A stretch of DNA of 64,000 nucleotides, taken from Paenibacillus sp. FSL A5-0031 (lineage in GTDB: Bacteria; Bacillota; Bacilli; Paenibacillales; Paenibacillaceae). The position numbers and the translations under genes were made by a program. Location: positions 1-64,000 of the forward strand of contig NZ_MRTD01000007.1 of the NCBI RefSeq assembly GCF_001956295.1, in the 5' to 3' direction. The notes below the pieces were generated by a model. It was not told the DNA's origin and ran no database searches. It saw only the letters and a program-made list of their open reading frames with translations. Positions within the stretch are counted from its first letter, which is position 1. The number at the start of each line of letters is the position of its first letter. Positions 62,535 to 64,000 of the stretch are shown one piece after another.

Positions 62535-64000
62535 TTATTTGGGTCCAATTTTCTCGAACTCGATATCGCTCCACCCTAGCTGATAAGCAGGCGAGCTTGG
62601 ATGCAGGCGGTAGTCGCCATCCTCAGCAAACTGGAACAAGGGCTCCCCGTGAATGGTATGTTTATCGTATTTGCCTTGAGCGAGCATACGCCACTGCTCC
62701 CAGCTGTACTCCTGTCTTCCAAGGGAATCTTCTCCGCTTGCGAGGAGTGGGAGACTACCTGCTATTATGCATGGTTTATTGTTCATCCAATAAAGATTGC
62801 GGTCGGAGGAGCTGAACCGTTCATCGCTATAATTAACAAAATAATATAAATATCCTGAATTGTATATGATATTGCTGCATATTTCGATATGTTTGTTTTC
62901 TTCATCAGCCATTTCCTGAGAGCCGATTGCCGAGATCGCATCAGGATTAGCAACAAGCAGATTGTTTTTTATGCGATTGCCGATTCCTTTCGAGAAAATA
63001 AGCATCCACAGCTTGCCTTCGCCAGTGCTGTAAAGGCTGCTGATTATGTTGTTCGTAACTGTAAAATCATCGGCTGCATCATCCAAATAGATTCCAAACC
63101 CAAAAGAAAAATGGATGCCGCTGTCATGGAGATAGTTGCTGTGAATGACATTGCCTCTCCCAACACCCCATGCTTCAATCAAACCTCCATCTTGACTGTC
63201 TGTCATCACGTTAGAGATATCATTATAAGCAATAAGATTGCTTCTGCTGTGAAGGAAATCCCAATGATTTTCCCAAGTGACGGGAATTCCGTAAAGCTCA
63301 GAGGGCATCGTTTTATGGCGAAGACCCTTCAAGGAAATACCGTATCTTGGCATGTTGGCAATCAAATTGTTCGTAATCTCATTGTTTCCGCTCTGGTAGA
63401 GCAGGATGCCGCAGCCATGTCCAACGAGCTCTCCGCCATGCTCGATTCGATTGTTCTTAATCTTGTGATAACTATTTGTATAAGAGGCTATAGGGCTCGT
63501 GAATGGACCAGTTCCCGGTGCAAACCCATTCAAACTAATGCCGATGTAGCCAAAATGTCGGATGTCATTTCTATTTATCGTTATGTCATATGTGTAGTGG
63601 TCCAAATAAATGCCGCAGCTTCCGGACTGTTCCAGCTTACAGGAGGTAACTTGGATATGCCTCGCATGGTTGATATAGATTAAGCCCTCGCGGTGTTCCG
63701 CTTGCTCGACATTATCATCCATCATGCGATATTCGCGAAAAAAATCGGTGCACGCAAACGTCAGTCCTGTAAAGCTAATATTTTGCACGGGTTCCAGCGG
63801 GCTTACCCCGTTAATATCAAGCAGACGTTTAATTGTTGGCGCAATGACAGTCTGTTTGTTAGGATCTGACACGTCATCTGAAACATAGTAGTAAAGCGTG
63901 CCAGAGGCCTTATCAAGATGAAATTGACCAGGCGCTTGGAGGAAGTCGAGCGAACCTTGGATATAGTACCTCGAACCTGCTCCAATGGGCCATGTGGCGT
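62535..64000 (-). CDS. right-handed parallel beta-helix repeat protein (partial at window edge)
   Basis: The C-terminal part of a large protein; the frame is open from 62535 to the window end, so the start lies beyond 64000. The readable part begins around WPIGAGSRYYIQGSLDFLQA and continues 'HLDKASGTLYYYVSDD', a run typical of GH141-type or other polysaccharide-active beta-helix enzymes. It then has many beta-helix rungs ('ITINRNDIRHFGYIGISLNG', 'NEITNNLIANMPRYGISLKG', 'FTVTNNIISSLYSTGEG'). A shorter version from GTG 63870-63872 is not the real start. It likely works on a polysaccharide supplying the neighbouring transporter. The catalytic residues cannot be assigned. Confidence 0.85.
   Translation of the reverse strand, partial: ATWPIGAGSRYYIQGSLDFLQAPGQFHLDKASGTLYYYVSDDVSDPNKQTVIAPTIKRLLDINGVSPLEPVQNISFTGLTFACTDFFREYRMMDDNVEQAEHREGLIYINHARHIQVTSCKLEQSGSCGIYLDHYTYDITINRNDIRHFGYIGISLNGFAPGTGPFTSPIASYTNSYHKIKNNRIEHGGELVGHGCGILLYQSGNNEITNNLIANMPRYGISLKGLRHKTMPSELYGIPVTWENHWDFLHSRSNLIAYNDISNVMTDSQDGGLIEAWGVGRGNVIHSNYLHDSGIHFSFGFGIYLDDAADDFTVTNNIISSLYSTGEGKLWMLIFSKGIGNRIKNNLLVANPDAISAIGSQEMADEENKHIEICSNIIYNSGYLYYFVNYSDERFSSSDRNLYWMNNKPCIIAGSLPLLASGEDSLGRQEYSWEQWRMLAQGKYDKHTIHGEPLFQFAEDGDYRLHPSSPAYQLGWSDIEFEKIGPK

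Overview
The window looks like chromosomal DNA of a Paenibacillus-type bacterium (Bacillota, Paenibacillaceae). This is inferred from Gram-positive ribosome binding sites, frequent GTG/TTG starts, LplB/YtcP-type sugar transporters with long AraC-type regulators, LytS/YesN two-component pairs, a DUF2536 protein, a nifZ-thiI pair, BlaI/BlaR1 regulation, a T-box leader and a c-di-GMP-I riboswitch. No phage, transposase, CRISPR array or plasmid gene was recognised. The gene set is mostly ordinary chromosomal and sugar-related, with several unusual gene architectures.

Layout: 1-840 is gene-poor and holds a 50-bp-period repeat block and a decayed fragment. 851-8180 carries a lipid kinase, then a cell-wall-stress-like block: BlaI/BlaR1 with two operator-like sites, a membrane-anchored serine hydrolase, and an OmpR-type two-component system. 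8336-11455 has an ECF sigma factor with its probable anti-sigma partner and an NSS-family transporter behind a very short T-box leader. 11455-20640 is mixed: two methyltransferases, a CrtQ-like glycosyltransferase coupled to a PlsY-like acyltransferase, a VOC protein, an NRTGG-repeat protein, a dienoyl-CoA-reductase-like SDR, a hydrolase and an amidase.

20678-30944 is a sugar-sensing and sugar-use region: an MFS sugar porter, a three-gene sensing operon (anchored sugar-binding protein, LytS-type kinase, YesN-type regulator), an ABC permease in which two permease halves are fused, and a GH2 glycosidase. 31090-37280 has a 39-residue membrane protein, a self-regulated ArsR/SRPBCC operon with two clear operators, a 1055-residue UvrA-like ATPase, an M48 protease fused to ankyrin repeats, and tRNA-Pro(UGG).

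37374-46868 has glycerate kinase, a CNNM/CBS protein, a DUF1836 protein, a chemoreceptor behind a c-di-GMP-I riboswitch, an Hsp90-like ATPase whose stop overlaps the start of a TPR-like protein, and a UbiA-family prenyltransferase. 46898-56397 has a lectin-fold-like protein, a LuxR-type two-component system, a YwaF-type membrane protein, a DUF2339 gene split by an apparent one-base frameshift, a nitroreductase under a YodB-like operator, a lytic transglycosylase, and the nifZ-thiI pair for tRNA 4-thiouridine. 56462-64000 (minus strand) is a carbohydrate-uptake locus: lipoprotein, two permeases, AraC-type sensor-regulator and a parallel beta-helix protein that runs off the window.

The most promising undescribed systems are the Hsp90-like/TPR pair (43062-45883), the enlarged UvrA paralogue (32452-35619), the M48-ankyrin fusion (35753-37138), the T-box with no room for Stem I (9871-9982), and the 50-bp repeat block with inverted central units (1-590).
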